Shown here: piece by piece, positions 63,294 through 64,000 of the stretch
How positions within the stretch are numbered: the stretch's first letter is position 1
How the letters are laid out: the number at the start of each line of letters is the position of its first letter
Assembly (NCBI GenBank): GCA_964543545.1
Contig: CAZIYT010000004.1
Location: forward strand, 186,001-250,000
Reading direction: 5' to 3'
Length of the DNA stretch: 64,000 nucleotides
Origin: UBA4416 sp964543545
GTDB lineage: Bacteria > Bacteroidota > Bacteroidia > B-17B0 > Aurantibacillaceae
Translations under genes and position numbers: made by a program
The notes under the pieces: generated by a model
Database searches by the model: none
Told to the model about the DNA's origin: nothing
Seen by the model: only the letters and a program-made list of their open reading frames with translations

Positions 63294-63869
63294 TTGGGCA
63301 TAGAGTCAAATAACGAGGAGCAGTTTGTAAAGGCGACGTATGAAAGCCTGATGAAACAGTATGAGCAGGAGCAAACTGTTCTCCTGTCGCATCATGGAGA
63401 GCTGTCTCAAAGCGTTATTTCCAGTATCGAAGAGAGCGTCGAGTCGAAAGTAGCCGAGCTCGAAATCCCTAAAGGCCCCTTAAAAAAAATTTTCTTTATC
63501 AGCGTGGAAACGCTTCAGAATATGCTGATCCACGGGCAGAAGAATGCCGACGGGCATCAGCATAATTTCTTTATCCTTGCCAAGAACGGCGTGAAAATGA
63601 ATGTGGTCTCTGCCAACCTGGTGGCCAACGATTCTATCCCAGCCCTTGAAAAACAAATCGAAACCATCAATTCCTTTGATGACGAAAAAGCCCTGAAAGC
63701 CTACTATTTAGAGCATCTCGAAAATAATACCATGAGTGATAAAGGCGGCGCAGGCCTTGGCTTTATTACCATCGGCATGAAAAGCGGCAACAAGCTGAAA
63801 ATGGATTTTCAGAAGATCAACGACAACTACTCCTTATTCACCCTGATCTCTTCAGTGAGCTTAAGCTAA
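63294..63869 (+). CDS. SiaB/DUF6272-like protein (histidine-kinase-like ATPase relative)
   Basis: A 191-residue protein with a probable TTG start at 63294, 3 bases after the deoxynucleoside kinase stop; no ATG is nearer than codon 20. FFISVETLQNMLIHGQ corresponds to the N-box region of SiaB/HATPase-like kinases (Glu/Gln-Asn-His pattern), and GGAGLGFITIGMKSG to the G-box. The family links to partner-switching regulation by analogy with SiaB, which phosphorylates an anti-sigma antagonist partner. No partner gene is visible in the window. It ends by overlapping the oppositely directed amidohydrolase gene by 9 bases. Confidence 0.75.
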   Translation: MGIESNNEEQFVKATYESLMKQYEQEQTVLLSHHGELSQSVISSIEESVESKVAELEIPKGPLKKIFFISVETLQNMLIHGQKNADGHQHNFFILAKNGVKMNVVSANLVANDSIPALEKQIETINSFDDEKALKAYYLEHLENNTMSDKGGAGLGFITIGMKSGNKLKMDFQKINDNYSLFTLISSVSLS

Positions 63870-64000
63870 TGTTTTCACGAATCCTTTTGCCGGATCAATG
63901 ACATTGATTCCGGGTGTTTTGCCTTTTTCCAGAGAGCCGTAATTCCCCTGAATTCCTAAGAATTCAGCGCCGTTCCAGGTAGCAGCCTTTAAGAACACTT
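63861..64000 (-). CDS. Amidohydrolase family protein, C-terminal end (5' part outside window)
   Basis: The last 45 codons plus stop are visible on the minus strand: AATWNGAEFLGIQGNYGSLE, then KGKTPGINVID and the end FVKTLA. The ATxNGAxxLGI and GSLExGKxPGI pattern is the C-terminal signature of metal-dependent amidohydrolases such as SsnA/MtaD-like deaminases. The catalytic core lies outside the window, so the substrate cannot be named. Its stop codon lies inside the 3' end of the SiaB-like gene, a convergent overlap of 9 bases. Confidence 0.8.
   Translation of the reverse strand, partial: VFLKAATWNGAEFLGIQGNYGSLEKGKTPGINVIDPAKGFVKTLA

Noticed and set aside
1..64000. tRNA or rRNA genes, CRISPR arrays, transposases, integrases or toxin-antitoxin pairs
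   Set aside because: I saw none on reading both strands. Repeats present are short palindromes and inverted units without regular spacers.

Overview
The window is a stretch of chromosome from a member of the Bacteroidota. Evidence for this: three secreted proteins carry type IX secretion (T9SS) C-terminal signals (two type A, one type B gliding-associated); gldF and gldG are present; the primary sigma factor is short and lacks region 1.1; the division and cell-wall cluster has the Bacteroidota order with an FtsL-like protein; uppS-bamA-ompH-ompH lie in a row; and several promoters resemble TAnnTTTG. The type of genes suggests a Chitinophagales/Sphingobacteriia-like lineage, but that is an inference. 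There are no rRNA or tRNA genes, no insertion sequences and no CRISPR array.

Layout. 1-4.35 kb (minus): HMG-CoA reductase, a UbiA-like membrane prenyltransferase and a PEP/pyruvate-dikinase-type protein resembling rifampicin phosphotransferase, which runs off the left edge. The last two genes overlap by 4 bases. 4.8-7.4 kb (plus): primary sigma factor, ribulose-phosphate epimerase, superoxide dismutase. 7.6-15.2 kb (minus): T9SS metalloprotease, T9SS esterase, SGNH-hydrolase lipoprotein and FadL-type porin. 15.5-24.1 kb: accessory genes, including a 1187-residue Ig/PKD-repeat surface protein and two paralogous envelope proteins. 24.2-41.25 kb (minus): the complete dcw cluster mraZ-rsmH-ftsL-ftsI-murE-mraY-murD-(orphan MurD C-terminal domain)-ftsW-murG-murC-ftsQ-ftsA-ftsZ, controlled from a promoter with four 10-bp-spaced boxes that look like a MraZ operator. 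41.5-49.6 kb (plus): acyltransferase, ispF, a lipoprotein flanked by a second copy of the ispF 3' end, then uppS-bamA-ompH-ompH. 49.8-52.3 kb: a PorE-like TPR/PD40 protein with a SPOR-like C-terminus and a small acidic protein. 52.4-57.1 kb (minus): gldF-gldG-DUF4340-dnaN. 57.2-62.6 kb (plus): TonB-family barrel, PAP2-like phosphatase, SDR epimerase and CapA-like protein, tightly packed. 62.6-64 kb: deoxynucleoside kinase, SiaB/DUF6272-like protein, and a converging amidohydrolase 3' end cut by the right edge.

How the genes fit together. Most of the window serves the envelope: lipid II synthesis and septation (dcw), the lipid carrier (ispF gives precursor, uppS makes the carrier, a PAP2-like protein may recycle it), outer-membrane assembly (BamA, two Skp-like chaperones), protein secretion and gliding (GldFG, PorE-like, T9SS cargo), and fatty-acid or ester uptake (FadL with SGNH lipoprotein). 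The most unusual points are: HMG-CoA reductase (mevalonate pathway) together with IspF (MEP pathway) in one window, the HMGR/UbiA/RPH-like group, the free-standing MurD C-terminal domain inside dcw, and the duplicated ispF tail around a lipoprotein gene. Intergenic spaces hold several families of short palindromic repeats.
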